From Archangium sp. (GTDB lineage Bacteria > Myxococcota > Myxococcia > Myxococcales > Myxococcaceae): a stretch of 64,000 nucleotides of DNA. Positions 45,301-54,446 of the stretch are shown here, piece by piece; position 1 is the stretch's first letter; the number at the start of each line of letters is the position of its first letter. A program made the position numbers and the translations under genes. The stretch is from NCBI GenBank assembly GCA_030695565.1, contig JAUYRZ010000029.1:62001-126000 (forward strand), given 5' to 3'. The notes beneath the pieces are model-generated. The model made no database searches. It saw nothing but the letters and a program-made list of their open reading frames with translations, and had not been told where the DNA came from.

Positions 45301-48300
45301 GCTCGAGGGGAAGCTCCATGCGCCGCTCGCGTTCGCGGTGACGGTGCCGACCTGCACGCCGTCGACGAAGACGGCCACGATTGCGTTGGCCTCGGCGGTG
45401 CCGGTGATCAGCGGCGTGTCGTCGCCGGTCGTCGAGCCCGCGGCCGGAGCGGTCACCACCGGCGCAGACGGCGCATCGGCGTCGATGGTGAAGCTGTTGG
45501 TGTTGGAGCTGACCGAGACGTTGCCCACGGCGTCGGTCGCCGTGGCGCTCGTGGTGTGCATGCCGTCGATGAGCGTGACGGGCGCGTCGAAGCTCCACGC
45601 GCCGCTGGCATCCGCGACGGTGGTGCCGGCTGCGACGCCGTCGATGAAGACGGTGACCGTGGCATTCGCTTCGGCGGTACCGCTGAAGGTGGGCGTGTTG
45701 TCAGAGACGAGCGAACCATTCGCGGGGCTCGCGACCACCGGCGCCACGGGAGCGGCGGTGTCGACGGTGAAGGCGTTCGTGTTGGAGCTCGCCGACACGT
45801 TGCCGGACGCATCGGTCGCGGTGACGTACACGGTGTGCGCGCCATCGGTGAGGCTCAGCGGCGCGTCCAGCGTCCAGGCGCCAGAAGCATCCGTCGTGGT
45901 GGTGCCGACAGAAGCGCCGTCGATGAAGACGGTGACCGTCGAGTTCGCCTCGGCCGTGCCGGTGACGGTCGGCGTGTTGTCGCCCGTGCGCGACCCGTCG
46001 GCAGGAGCGACGACGAGGGGCGCTGCCGGCGCGGTGGTGTCGACGGTGAAGGTGTTGGTGTTCGAGTCAACCGATGCGTTGCCCACAGCGTCGGTGGCGA
46101 TCACTCGTACGGTGTGAGCGCCATCAGCCAGCGTCGTGCTGGTGAACGTCCACACACCCGCGGCATCGGCCGTGGTGGTGCCAGCAGCGACGCCGTCGAT
46201 GAAGACGGTGATCGTCGAGTTGGCCTCAGCCGTGCCGGAAACCGAAGGCGTGCTGCTCGCCGTGCGCGAGCCGTTCGCGGGCGCCGTCACCACGGGAGCC
46301 GCGGGCGGCACCGTATCGACGGTGAAGGTGTTGGTGTTCGAGTTCACCGAGACGTTGCCCACCGAATCCCTCGCGGTGACACGCACGGTGTGAGCACCGT
46401 CAGCGAGCGCGGCGGTCGTGAAGCTCCAATTACCCGACGCATCAGCGGTGACCGTGCCGACAACGACGCCGTCGATCGAGACCGTGACGGTCGCGTTCGC
46501 TTCGGCCGTGCCGGAGACGGTCGGCGTGTTGTCGCCCGTGCGCGAGCCGTTGGCCGGAGCCGTGACGATGGCCGCTGCAGGAGGCGTGGTGTCGATGGTG
46601 AACGTGTTGGTGTTCGAGTTCACCGACACGTTGCCCACCGCGTCCGTCGCAGTCGCGAGCACGGCGTGAGCGCCATCAGCAAGCGAGGCGGTCGTGAACG
46701 CCCAGTTGCCAGCGCTATCGGCCATCGTGGTGCCTGCCGAAACGCCGTCGATGAAGACGGTGATCGTCACGTTCGCATCGGAGACGCCCGTGACCCTGGC
46801 CGTATTGGTGGCGATGCGTGCGCCGTTCGCCGGAGTGATGATGGCCGGGGCGACGGGAGCGCTGGTGTCGATGCTGAAGCTGTTTGTGTTCGAGTTCACC
46901 GAGACATTGCCGACGGCGTCCGTCGCCGTCGCACGTGCGGTGTGCACACCATCGGCGAGCAGAGCGCTGGTGAACGTCCACGTACCCGACGCGTTGGCTG
47001 TCGTGGTCCCCGCGGAGACACCATCGATGATGACGGTGACCGTCGAGTTGGCCTCAGCCGTGCCGGAGATCGACGGCGTGCTGTTCGCCGTGCTCGAGCC
47101 GTTCGCGGGCGCCGTCACCACGGGAGCCGCGGGCGGCACCGTATCGACGGTGAAGGTGTTGGTGTTCGAGTTCACCGAGACGTTGCCCACCGAATCCGTC
47201 GCGGTGACGCGCACGGTGTGAGCACCCTCAGCGAGCGCGGCGGTCGTAAAGCTCCAATTGCCCGACGCATCGGCGGTGACCGTGCCGGCAACGACGCCGT
47301 CGATCGAGACCGTGACGGTCGCGTTCGCTTCGGACGTGCCGGAGACGGTCGGGGTGTTGTCGCCCGTGCGCGAGCCGTTGGCCGGAGTGGCAACGATGGG
47401 CGCAGCGGGTGGCGTGGTGTCGACGGTGAAGCTGTTGGTGTTCGAGTTCACCGACACGTTGCCCACCGAGTCCGTCGCGGTCGCACGCGTCGTGTGAGCG
47501 CCATCAGCCAACTGAGCGCTGGTGAAGGTCCACGCGCCCGAGGCGTTCGCCGTCGTGGTGCCCACCGAGACGCCATCGACGAAGACGGTGATGGTCGCGT
47601 TCGCCTCGGCCGTGCCCGTGATGCTCGGTGTGTTGCTGCCGATGCGTGAGCCGTTGCCCGGCGTCACCACCACGGGAGCTGCCGGCGCGGTCGTATCGAC
47701 AGTGAAGGTGTTGGTGTTCGAGCTCACCGACACGTTGCCCACCGCGTCCGTCGCCGTTGCGCGTGCAGCATGTGCACCATCGGAAAGAAGAGGACTGGTG
47801 AACGTCCACGCACCCGAAGCATTGGCCGCGGCAGTGCCCACCGCGACGCCATCGATGATGACGGTGATCGTCGAGTTGGCCTCAGCCGTGCCGGAGATCG
47901 ACGGCGTGTTGCTCGAAGTCCGTGAACCATTCGCAGGAGTGATCACCACCGGCGCCGCGGGCGGCACCGTATCGACGGTGAAGGTGTTGGTGTTGGAGCT
48001 CACCGAGACGTTGCCCGCCGAGTCCGTCGCGGTGGCACGCACGGTGTGTGAGGCCTCGCTCAACGCGGAAGTGGTGAAGGTCCAGCTGCCCGAGCCGTTC
48101 GCCGTGGTGGTGCCCACGGAGACGCCGTCGATGAACACGGTGACGGTGGCGTTCGCCTCTGCCGTGCCCGTGATGGAAGGCGTGGCGGTCGCGACGCGCG
48201 AGCCGTTGGCCGGAGTGGAGACCACCGGAGCCGCGGGCGCTGTGGTGTCGACGGTGAAGGTGTTGGCGGCCGAGTTGATCGACACGTTGCCGGCGGCGTC

Positions 48301-49674
48301 GGTCGCTGCGGCCACCACGGTGTGGCTGCCATCACTCAGTGCCACGACCGCTGTGAAAGACCAGGCGCCCGCGCCGTTGGTGGTCGCAGTGCCGATGAGA
48401 AAGCCGTCGACCATCACGCTCACCGTGCTGTTCGCCTCGGCGGTGCCCGTGAAGACAGGCCTGTTGTTGCTGGTGCTCGAGCCGCTCGCGGGCGTGCTCA
48501 CCACCGGCGCTGCCGGAGCGATCGAGTCGACCGTGAAGGTGTTGGTCGCCGACGCCGCCGAGGTGACCCCGCCCACCGTGGCCGTCGCAGAGACCGTGTG
48601 GCTGCCCTGGGTGAGCGCAGTCGACGCGCGGCTCCAGGCGCCTGAGGCGTTCGCGGTGGTGGTGCCGATGGAGACGCCATCGACGAAGAGGGTGATGGTC
48701 GCGTTGGCCGGCGACGTGCCGCTGATGGTGGGCGTGGTGCTGCTCGTCCGTGAGCCGTTGGCCGGACTGACCACCGTGGGGACCGTCGAGGGCGAGCAGG
48801 TGCCTTCAGCCGACGTCGCCGAGCTGCAGACGTTGCCCACACTGCAGGTGTTGCCGCCCGTTCCGCGGCAGCCATCGACGCAGGTTCCCGAGCTGCAGAT
48901 GCGCCCCGAGGTGGCGCCGCCGCAGGTTGAGTCCGTCGAGCACAACAGCTGCGGCACCGACACCGTGCCCGCGAGCGTGCCAGGCCCCGGTGAAGCGCCC
49001 GTGCCGCCCAGGTCGACCTGGATCTGGCGCGACGAGTTCGAGACCCCGACCCAGAAGCGGATGATCGTCGAGGGGCTGAAGTTCAGGTACGCGCCCCCAT
49101 CAGGGTTGGTGCCGTAGAAGGTGCTCAGCGGCACGGCCACGTCGAGAAAGTAGTCTTCGTTGCCGCTGAAGCCGGCCGCGCCCACACCGATGGTGCTGAT
49201 GGCGACGTTCTGCGTGGCGCCTGCGTACGACGTGGGCACCGAGTTCAGCAGCTGGTCGGCGAGCTCGGTGGGATCACCCGCGAGCGTCTTGGCCGTCTTC
49301 CGGCTGTAGTCGACGCTCTCGCCGGTGCCGTTGAGCATCAGCGCGTAGTCGTAGTCGCGGATGTCTCCGTCAGCGTCGATGAGAATGCCCCAACCGTACG
49401 AGCTCAGGCCGCCGGGCCCCGCCGGATCGGTGTCGATCCGCATGCGGAAGAAGAAGTGGGTCGAGTCGCTCGCCGTGTAGAAAGCCGGCCGCGCGTTGTC
49501 GCCCACGATGTTGCGGCCGTTGTTCGAGCCGTCGTTGATGGGGTCGCCCAGGTTCACCACGCCGCCGTCGGCGTCGTTGATGGCCACGGGGCGCCACGAG
49601 GTGGGAAAGGTGGCAGCGCTCGCGGAGAGCGAAGCGAGCGTGAGCGACACGGCCACGAGGTTCGAGAGGCGCAT
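42394..49674 (-). CDS. Giant Ig-repeat surface protein with MYXO-CTERM-like tail
   Basis: A 2426-residue secreted protein. A signal peptide (LVAVSLTLASLSASAA) precedes an N-terminal domain of about 220 residues (WRPVAINDADGGVVNLGD and YGWGILIDADGDIRDYDYA), which resembles a DOMON- or hydrolase-accessory-like beta sandwich. A Cys-rich unit follows (about 230-300). Then come 22 bacterial Ig-like (Big_13-type) repeats of about 92 residues, each with a GTAEANATVTVFIDGV-like start and a DGAHTVRATATD-like end. A final domain (CSVDGGAFVSC) follows. The C-terminus has GGGASCA, a short hydrophobic stretch and RRRKRS, the layout of a MYXO-CTERM sorting signal. Repeats 3-12 are very similar; repeats 15, 17 and 19-22 carry a Cys pair. 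Confidence 0.85.
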   Translation of the reverse strand: MRLSNLVAVSLTLASLSASAATFPTSWRPVAINDADGGVVNLGDPINDGSNNGRNIVGDNARPAFYTASDSTHFFFRMRIDTDPAGPGGLSSYGWGILIDADGDIRDYDYALMLNGTGESVDYSRKTAKTLAGDPTELADQLLNSVPTSYAGATQNVAISTIGVGAAGFSGNEDYFLDVAVPLSTFYGTNPDGGAYLNFSPSTIIRFWVGVSNSSRQIQVDLGGTGASPGPGTLAGTVSVPQLLCSTDSTCGGATSGRICSSGTCVDGCRGTGGNTCSVGNVCSSATSAEGTCSPSTVPTVVSPANGSRTSSTTPTISGTSPANATITLFVDGVSIGTTTANASGAWSRASTALTQGSHTVSATATVGGVTSAASATNTFTVDSIAPAAPVVSTPASGSSTSNNRPVFTGTAEANSTVSVMVDGFLIGTATTNGAGAWSFTAVVALSDGSHTVVAAATDAAGNVSINSAANTFTVDTTAPAAPVVSTPANGSRVATATPSITGTAEANATVTVFIDGVSVGTTTANGSGSWTFTTSALSEASHTVRATATDSAGNVSVSSNTNTFTVDTVPPAAPVVITPANGSRTSSNTPSISGTAEANSTITVIIDGVAVGTAAANASGAWTFTSPLLSDGAHAARATATDAVGNVSVSSNTNTFTVDTTAPAAPVVVTPGNGSRIGSNTPSITGTAEANATITVFVDGVSVGTTTANASGAWTFTSAQLADGAHTTRATATDSVGNVSVNSNTNSFTVDTTPPAAPIVATPANGSRTGDNTPTVSGTSEANATVTVSIDGVVAGTVTADASGNWSFTTAALAEGAHTVRVTATDSVGNVSVNSNTNTFTVDTVPPAAPVVTAPANGSSTANSTPSISGTAEANSTVTVIIDGVSAGTTTANASGTWTFTSALLADGVHTARATATDAVGNVSVNSNTNSFSIDTSAPVAPAIITPANGARIATNTARVTGVSDANVTITVFIDGVSAGTTMADSAGNWAFTTASLADGAHAVLATATDAVGNVSVNSNTNTFTIDTTPPAAAIVTAPANGSRTGDNTPTVSGTAEANATVTVSIDGVVVGTVTADASGNWSFTTAALADGAHTVRVTARDSVGNVSVNSNTNTFTVDTVPPAAPVVTAPANGSRTASSTPSVSGTAEANSTITVFIDGVAAGTTTADAAGVWTFTSTTLADGAHTVRVIATDAVGNASVDSNTNTFTVDTTAPAAPLVVAPADGSRTGDNTPTVTGTAEANSTVTVFIDGASVGTTTTDASGAWTLDAPLSLTDGAHTVYVTATDASGNVSASSNTNAFTVDTAAPVAPVVASPANGSLVSDNTPTFSGTAEANATVTVFIDGVAAGTTVADASGAWSFDAPVTLIDGMHTTSATATDAVGNVSVSSNTNSFTIDADAPSAPVVTAPAAGSTTGDDTPLITGTAEANAIVAVFVDGVQVGTVTANASGAWSFPSSTLADGAHTVRATATDAANNSSGSSSTSSFTVDTTAPSAPSVSAPAPQSSTTDVTPTITGTAEPLATIAVFIDGAQVGTATASATGDWSFDASMLSLGAHTVSARATDASGNSSVASATNDFTVLPFVPAAPSLTAPAQGSLTADTTPAFTGTAEPLSTVTVRVDGNVVCTTTATAAGDFSCTPSSPLTDGQRTATVSASNVGGTSPESAPTRFTIDGRAPLTPTLAGPANASTTTDTTPVITGTGEPGATVSITVDGQVIGTTTVAADGSWTFTSTTPLSVGSHVVSARSTDAAGNVSLPSNTNTFTVITATASTPVLSTPGDNAALSTARPTFTGTAAPGDSVTVLVDGAPVCVATANSSGAWACTAATSLTDGPHAAVAQTTGNTSNTSSFRVDTIAPSSPVVSRPVDGSSTSETRPEVSGTAEPLSTVAVFIDGLQAGTAAVDVDGRWSFTPTSPLTLSMHVVTATSTDRAGNTSAPSAASNFTITGPSNTPSVLTPAPGSSTNDATPLISGTSTPGATVEVLVDGAVVCTATATASGAWSCAPGTPLPEGPHAVTAREQGSNTTATPVSFIVDTVAPASPVIVTPAPNALTGVLPTLSGTAEPGARVEVKVDGAAVCVTLANAAGQWSCVPPAPLSMGAHQVTAIATDVAGNVSQPSAPVPFTVDRTPPPAPSVTGPANGSSSTDTTPRFEGSAEPGSTVTVSVDGMVVCVAVANSAGAYSCEATTSLPRGMHQVTATATDPAGNVSPSSPVSTFTVIAMTPPAPVITGPSSSVALSDATPTITGTAQPGSAIVVREGEVVICRAVADASGAWSCEASSLSEGVHSFTATSSDGGVESPRSAPHQVTIDTTPPVVQPEPENDTPNTTVTWPIEPNTTYECSVDGGAFVSCTNPLSLNGLPPGEHTVVVRGTDSAGNVTETSSTWLVKADYSLFFRGGGASCAAVPIEGLLPMVVWVLLRRRKRS
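42740..48786 (-). repeat. Array of about 22 Ig-domain coding repeats, unit about 275 bp
   Basis: Consecutive units of 270-280 bases, read on the minus strand, each coding one Ig-like domain. Units 3 to 12 (roughly 45,700-48,300) are almost identical over long blocks, as expected from recent duplication or gene conversion. The units are purely coding and explain all the periodicity seen here. Confidence 0.85.
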
Positions 49675-49863
49675 CACTGGGTATCCTGAGGTTTGGAGTG
49701 ACCGCGAAAGCCGAGCCTGACCCACCCCGCGCCCCGGGCCTGCAATGCCCATGGCCTGAAAAAGAGCCGTGTTGCGCTGCGGCCGGGGATCATGTCCACC
49801 CTTTGTGCAAGGAGGGTGCACGGTCGCTGCGTCAGAACACTGACGCGTCGTAGGGTGACGCAC

Positions 49864-50184
49864 ATGAAACGGCACCTGCTCACGCTCGCGGCGCTCGAAG
49901 GGCTGGTGATGGCCAGCGCAGTGCTTCGCCTCGCCATCCCCGGGCTGGGCATCGACTTCGCCGATCAACGCCAGATCATCTGGCTGGTGCTGACCCTGTT
50001 CATCGCGGCGAGTTCGGTGGCTTACTTCGTGATGCGCACGGCGCGGCTGGGTCCGAAAGTGGCCGCGGGCGAGCAGGTGGAGGACGAGCGCAAGCAGATC
50101 CTCACGGTCTCATTGGCGATTCTGGCGGCGGCCGGGCTGCTCTCCCTGGCCGGTCCCCAGGCGTTCGCGCGCCTGGTCGGATAG
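49864..50184 (+). CDS. Small membrane protein
   Basis: A 106-residue protein with three probable membrane segments: LTLAALEGLVMASAVLRLAI, IIWLVLTLFIAASSVAYFVM and a C-terminal LTVSLAILAAAGLLSL. A charged stretch (GEQVEDERKQI) lies before the third. No family is recognised. The start ATG 49864 is preferred over the upstream GTG, which would add a non-hydrophobic extension. It diverges from the giant surface protein. Confidence 0.6.
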   Translation: MKRHLLTLAALEGLVMASAVLRLAIPGLGIDFADQRQIIWLVLTLFIAASSVAYFVMRTARLGPKVAAGEQVEDERKQILTVSLAILAAAGLLSLAGPQAFARLVG

Positions 50185-50233
50185 TGGGCCTGAGTCGCAA
50201 CCGGCCGCCGGCCTGTGCTAGGGCCGCCGGACG

Positions 50234-51331
50234 ATGTTTCTGACCACTCTCCTGTCGGCCCTGCTGGCTGCCCCTGCCGCTCCGAACGCCGAGAAGCCCA
50301 TCAAGCCGCTGCCCACTCTGGGCAAAGAGCCGAAGGTCGACGGTGAGCTCAAAGACCTCGCGCCTTCGCTGGATTTCAAGATGCCCGAGTCGGCCATCGG
50401 CTCGTCGTCGAGCGTCGGTCTCAAGGCGGCCTTCAAGAAAGACACGCTGTTCCTGGGCGTGACCGTCAACGACGACAAGCTGCTGGGCGGCGATCAGCTC
50501 GACGTGACGCTCTACTTCCCTGACTCCGGCACCACCTCGAAGGGCGTGGTGTACCGCTTCGGCGCCGACGGCCTGCGTGACGCGCCGGCCGACATCGGAG
50601 CGCCCGCCTTCGCGCAGGCGTTGGTGAAGGCCGCCGCGGTGCCGAGCAAGACGGGCTACGTGCTGGAGATCGCCGTGCCCGCGCGCGCCTTGCCCCGCTT
50701 CCAGGCGTTCAAGCAGCTCGCCCTGTCGATCTGCGTCGACTACGCCGACGTCGACATGGAAGGCGGCGAGGCCTCGAAGATCACCAGCTGCCCCACGGGC
50801 GAGATGGCGAGCGGGCCGACGCGCATTCCTGATGAGCTGCGCAAGACGCTCAAGCTCACCCCCACCGCCGACGTGGAAGGCATCGAAGCGCGCGAGAAGG
50901 GCTGGCTGGGGTTCTCCAAGCTGCACTACCCGACCTGGGCGCAAGGCGACGAGACCTTCACCCAGGAGTCGCTCGCCGCGCTGATCGCCGGTGACACCGC
51001 CATTCCGCCCGCGTCGGTCGCCCTGCCCGCGGTCAAGCTGGTACTCAACGACAACCGGCCGATCTTCACGATTCTCACGGGCAAGAACCCGTACGTGAAG
51101 GAGAAGTGCATCTCGGAGAACGAGCTGCGCATGGCGATGTACGTGACGAAGGATCGCACGGCGAGCCGGGTGCTGGAGTGGCCGGCGGCGACTTGCAAAC
51201 TGGGCCGGGCGATGCGCCTCGAGCTCGGCGCGGAAGGCTCACTCGAGATTGGTTACACCACGGGCACCACCCACCACTTCTCGTGGACGGTGGATCACTT
51301 CGAACGCAGCGAGCTGGGGATGAAGCAGTGA
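50234..51331 (+). CDS. Secreted protein with CBM9/DOMON-like domain
   Basis: A 365-residue exported protein. The short signal peptide ([15 protein letters not shown]) is followed by a domain of the carbohydrate-binding CBM9/DOMON type: [35 protein letters not shown] and [12 protein letters not shown], with [15 protein letters not shown]. The C-terminal part (about 250-365) is beta-rich with two Cys and is not recognised. The stop overlaps the rimO GTG by 4 nt, so it is co-translated with a ribosome modification gene; no direct functional link is evident. Confidence 0.65.
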   Translation: MFLTTLLSALLAAPAAPNAEKPIKPLPTLGKEPKVDGELKDLAPSLDFKMPESAIGSSSSVGLKAAFKKDTLFLGVTVNDDKLLGGDQLDVTLYFPDSGTTSKGVVYRFGADGLRDAPADIGAPAFAQALVKAAAVPSKTGYVLEIAVPARALPRFQAFKQLALSICVDYADVDMEGGEASKITSCPTGEMASGPTRIPDELRKTLKLTPTADVEGIEAREKGWLGFSKLHYPTWAQGDETFTQESLAALIAGDTAIPPASVALPAVKLVLNDNRPIFTILTGKNPYVKEKCISENELRMAMYVTKDRTASRVLEWPAATCKLGRAMRLELGAEGSLEIGYTTGTTHHFSWTVDHFERSELGMKQ

Positions 51332-52785
51332 AGAAAGCAAACGTGGCGAAGAAGTCTTCGAAGAAGAACCTCTACATGATGACGCTGGGGTGCCCGAAGA
51401 ACCGGGTCGACAGCGAGGTGATGCTCGGCTCGCTCCAGCACAAGGGCTACACCCTGGTGCAGGAGCCCGAGGGCGCCGACGTGATCGTGGTGAACACCTG
51501 CGCGTTCCTGAAGGCCGCCGAGAAGGAGTCGGTCGACAGCATTCTGGAGATGGCCGAATACAAGAAGGCCGGCAAGTGCAGCACCCTGGTGGTCACCGGC
51601 TGCCTGGTGCAGCGCCACGGCGACGCGCTGCTCAAGGAGCTGCCCGAGGTCGATCACTTCCTGGGCACCAGCGCCTACTTCCAGATCGGCGATCTGCTCG
51701 CGGCCGAAGCCAGCCCGCGTCAGGTGATCCCCGACCCCGAGTACATCCACTCGGCCTCGGTGCCGAAGGTGAACTCGATGCCCGGGTACACCGCGTACCT
51801 GAAGATCTCGGAAGGCTGCGACAACAAGTGCGCGTTCTGCATCATCCCCAAGCTGCGCGGCCTGCAGCGTTCGCGCACCATCGAAGACATCGTGAAGGAA
51901 GCGCACCAGCTGGCTGACTCCGGCGTGATGGAGCTCAACCTGGTGGCGCAGGATCTCACCGCGTACGGCCACGATCTGCCGGGCAAGCCGAAGCTGCACG
52001 ACCTCTTGAAGGAGCTCGTGAAGGTCGACGTGCACTGGATCCGCCTGCACTACGCGTATCCGCGCGTGTTCCCCGATGAGCTGATCGAAGTGATGGCGAA
52101 GGAGAAGAAGATCGCCAAGTACCTCGACATGCCGCTGCAACACGCCAGCGATCGGCTGCTGCGCTCGATGAAGCGTGGCCGTGAGTCGATGTTCCTGAAG
52201 GAGCTGGTCGCGAAGATCCGCGCGCGGGTGGGCGGGTTGTCCTTCCGCACTTCGATGATCGTGGGGCTGCCGGGCGAGACCGAAGAAGACTTCGAGATCT
52301 TGAAAGACTTCGTGAAGGAGCAGCGCTTCGAGCGGCTCGGCGTCTTCCAGTACTCCGATGAAGAAGGCACGCCCGCCTTCGAGATGGAGAACAAGGTGCC
52401 CAAGCGCACCATCGAGCGCCGGTGGCGCGAGATCATGGCCATCCAGAAGAAGATCAGCCGTGAGCAGAACAAGAAGCTCGTGGGCACCACGATGGAGGTC
52501 CTGGTGGAAGGCCGCAGCCCCGAGACCGACCTGCTGCTGGTCGGCCGTCACCAGGGCCAGGCGCCGGAGATCGACGGCAACGTCTACATCAACGACGGCA
52601 TGGCGTACCCGGGTGAGTTGGTGACCATCGAGGTCACTGAAGCGCACGACTACGACCTGGTCGGCAAGGTGATCGCCCGTCACGATCCCAAGCAGCGCAA
52701 GCACACCGCCCGCGACGAAGTGCCGGCTCACGTGCGAGGCGGCGAAAAGATCGTCAGCCCGCCGACCTGGCTGGCGCCGCGCTGA
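51328..52785 (+). CDS. rimO: RimO, ribosomal protein S12 methylthiotransferase
   Basis: A radical-SAM enzyme that adds a methylthio group to an Asp of ribosomal protein S12. The 485-residue product has an N-terminal UPF0004 domain with its three Cys ([27 protein letters not shown]). The radical SAM motif [11 protein letters not shown] provides the second Fe-S cluster. [13 protein letters not shown] and the C-terminal TRAM-like part ([13 protein letters not shown]) follow. It belongs to the MiaB/RimO group; the LGCPKN start motif is the RimO variant. The start GTG 51328 overlaps the upstream stop. Confidence 0.92.
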   Translation: MKKANVAKKSSKKNLYMMTLGCPKNRVDSEVMLGSLQHKGYTLVQEPEGADVIVVNTCAFLKAAEKESVDSILEMAEYKKAGKCSTLVVTGCLVQRHGDALLKELPEVDHFLGTSAYFQIGDLLAAEASPRQVIPDPEYIHSASVPKVNSMPGYTAYLKISEGCDNKCAFCIIPKLRGLQRSRTIEDIVKEAHQLADSGVMELNLVAQDLTAYGHDLPGKPKLHDLLKELVKVDVHWIRLHYAYPRVFPDELIEVMAKEKKIAKYLDMPLQHASDRLLRSMKRGRESMFLKELVAKIRARVGGLSFRTSMIVGLPGETEEDFEILKDFVKEQRFERLGVFQYSDEEGTPAFEMENKVPKRTIERRWREIMAIQKKISREQNKKLVGTTMEVLVEGRSPETDLLLVGRHQGQAPEIDGNVYINDGMAYPGELVTIEVTEAHDYDLVGKVIARHDPKQRKHTARDEVPAHVRGGEKIVSPPTWLAPR

Positions 52786-52811
52786 ACTTCAAAGACGAAC
52801 GACGAAACAAG

Positions 52812-52858
52812 CTCCCCTCTCCCACCGGGCCCACCGGGAGAGGGTCAGGGTGAGGGCC
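52812..52858. terminator. Dispersed-repeat hairpin between rimO and the XRE-cupin gene
   Basis: CCCTCTCCC (52815-52823) pairs with GGGAGAGGG (52836-52844) around a loop that itself contains CCGGGCCCACC. GTCAGGGTGAGGGCC follows. It lies between convergent genes, so it probably stops both. It is a copy of the dispersed repeat. Confidence 0.65.
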
Positions 52859-52870
52859 TAACCAACAGGC

Positions 52871-53491
52871 CTAACCAACCTGCTCTGCATACGTCATCAC
52901 CAGATACAGCACGGCCTCACCACCACCGGCGTTCCGGTACACGTGAGGCTGATCTGCCTCGAACAAGATCGCATCACCGGCCTCGAGCTTGTGCACCTCG
53001 GCCCCCATCAGAATCTCCACGCTGCCCCTGGCGACCACCAGATTCTCGGTGGTCCCCGGCGCATGCGCCTCGGCCTTCTCCACGCCCTTCGCGGTCAGCT
53101 TGAGCTCGTAGAACTCCACCCGCCGCGGCTCGTCGTAGGGAAACAACGCCCGCGACTGAAACGAACCGTCGCTCGACATGAGCCGCTTGGCCGCCTCGCT
53201 GCGCATCACCTTCGCGCCGCTGGTCTGGTTGCTGGCGATCAGCGCCGAGAACGGCACGTCGAGCGCACGCGCCATCTTCCACAACACGTTGATGGTCGGT
53301 GCGCTCTGGCCGAGCTCGACCTGGCCCAACATCGCGCGTGAAACGCCGGAGGACTGCGCGAGGCGCTCGAGGGAGAGACCTCGTTCAGTGCGCAGGCGCT
53401 TGAGGTTCTTTCCCACCACGGGCGCCAGATCCGTCGACGGCTCGGTGGATTCGGTTTCTGCGGGCTTCTTGGGCTTGGGGGGGCGCGCCAT
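52871..53491 (-). CDS. XRE-cupin transcriptional regulator
   Basis: A 206-residue regulator. An N-terminal HTH_3 domain (LKRLRTERGLSLERLAQSSG, then GVSRAMLGQVELGQSAP) is followed by a cupin domain (about 110-200) with ENLVVARGSVEILMGAEVHK and LEAGDAILFEADQPHVYRN, which would bind a small ligand. This architecture is typical of repressors controlling amino acid or sulfur metabolism genes, but the target is unknown. A basic tail (PPKPKKPAET) precedes the HTH. It is convergent with rimO. Confidence 0.88.
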   Translation of the reverse strand: MARPPKPKKPAETESTEPSTDLAPVVGKNLKRLRTERGLSLERLAQSSGVSRAMLGQVELGQSAPTINVLWKMARALDVPFSALIASNQTSGAKVMRSEAAKRLMSSDGSFQSRALFPYDEPRRVEFYELKLTAKGVEKAEAHAPGTTENLVVARGSVEILMGAEVHKLEAGDAILFEADQPHVYRNAGGGEAVLYLVMTYAEQVG

Positions 53492-53571
53492 GCGGTGGAC
53501 TCTCGCAGGGCGTCGTGAAGCGTCAAGGCCGGCAAGGATGCTCGGCCCTCACGAAGGGAGAGGGGAACGTG

Positions 53572-54312
53572 TCAGAAGCCGATTCCCAGACAGCCCCCCA
53601 GCGTGATGCCCCTTGTGGCGTTGCTCACGGGGATCGCCTCGATGAAGGCGGCCCCGAACAAGGTCACCCCGGTGAACGTCGCCCGCGCCGCTTCGCTGGT
53701 GAAGTGCAGCCCGAGGCGAAGCCGGGTGAGCAACTCCCAGGTGTTCACGCCCGGAGCCAGCGGCGCCGACTCGATGTCGTAGTTCGAAGCCAACACGTCG
53801 AGCTGCCCGAAGTACATCGTCTGCGCCCGCGCCACCCCATCGCGCACGTTGGGCAGCCCCCGCGCCCAGCCGCCTTTCAACGCCACCCCGCCCGCGCCCC
53901 GCTTCGCGCAGAACGTGGTGCCCTGACACAGCGGTCCACCGACCCAGCCGTAGACGCCTTCGACGCCGGCTTGAAACAGAAACCCTTCGACCTCACCTGG
54001 CACCGTGGGCGAGTGCTCCAGAGAGCTCACCACCAGCACCAGCAACGCGAGCTCGATGCTGAACGAGTAGCTCTGCAGCCCTGAAAACAACACCGACGTC
54101 GCGCCACCCAGCCGCGCCCAACTCGGAGCCGGCGGGGGCTTCGGCGGTCCCGGCGGCGGTGCGACGGTGGCCAACGGAGGCAACGGTGGTGCCGAAGGAT
54201 CCGGCAAGCCGGCATCCGGCGCCTGCTCCTGAAATGCAGGAAGACTGAACTCCTCGCTCTGCGCGAAGGCCGCCCCCGAAAACACCATCAGCACGACCAG
54301 CAATCGTCTCAC
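53572..54312 (-). CDS. Exported protein, beta-rich, possible outer membrane protein
   Basis: A 246-residue protein. The signal peptide (RRLLVVLMVFSGAAFAQS) starts at GTG 54312. A Pro-rich segment (PPLPPLATVAPPPGPPK) follows. The rest is hydrophobic, Gly-rich and beta-prone, with LRLGLHFTSEAARATFTGV near the end and a terminal GF, as in a beta-barrel. The pattern suggests an outer membrane protein, but I recognise no family. It is divergent from hsp20 with 134 bp between starts. Confidence 0.6.
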   Translation of the reverse strand: MRRLLVVLMVFSGAAFAQSEEFSLPAFQEQAPDAGLPDPSAPPLPPLATVAPPPGPPKPPPAPSWARLGGATSVLFSGLQSYSFSIELALLVLVVSSLEHSPTVPGEVEGFLFQAGVEGVYGWVGGPLCQGTTFCAKRGAGGVALKGGWARGLPNVRDGVARAQTMYFGQLDVLASNYDIESAPLAPGVNTWELLTRLRLGLHFTSEAARATFTGVTLFGAAFIEAIPVSNATRGITLGGCLGIGF

Positions 54313-54365
54313 GCGCCCCCATCTCCTAGCAGACGCCGCCCTGCCCGCCCGCGCCTGGCCGAGTC

Positions 54366-54371
54366 TTGACA
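54366..54371 (+). promoter_or_regulatory. Possible -35 element of the hsp20 gene
   Basis: A perfect TTGACA lies 75 bases before the hsp20 ATG. No convincing -10 hexamer occurs 16-18 bases downstream, so this may be a -35 box for another sigma factor or coincidence. Confidence 0.25.
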
Positions 54372-54446
54372 CCGAAAGATCCTGTTTGACCTTTGCGCTG
54401 TCCCGGTGACCCCGGACTGAACCAACCACCACGCGAGGAGAACACC

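Noticed and set aside
45004-47649. 881-residue open frame on the plus strand across the Ig repeats
   Set aside because: It is the antisense shadow of the repeat array: Arg/Gly/Asp/Val-rich, with no start signals and the same 275-bp period as the real gene.
42740-48786. Regular repeats considered as CRISPR or satellite DNA
   Set aside because: The unit is about 275 bp, coding and in frame with Ig domains; there are no short repeats with unique spacers.
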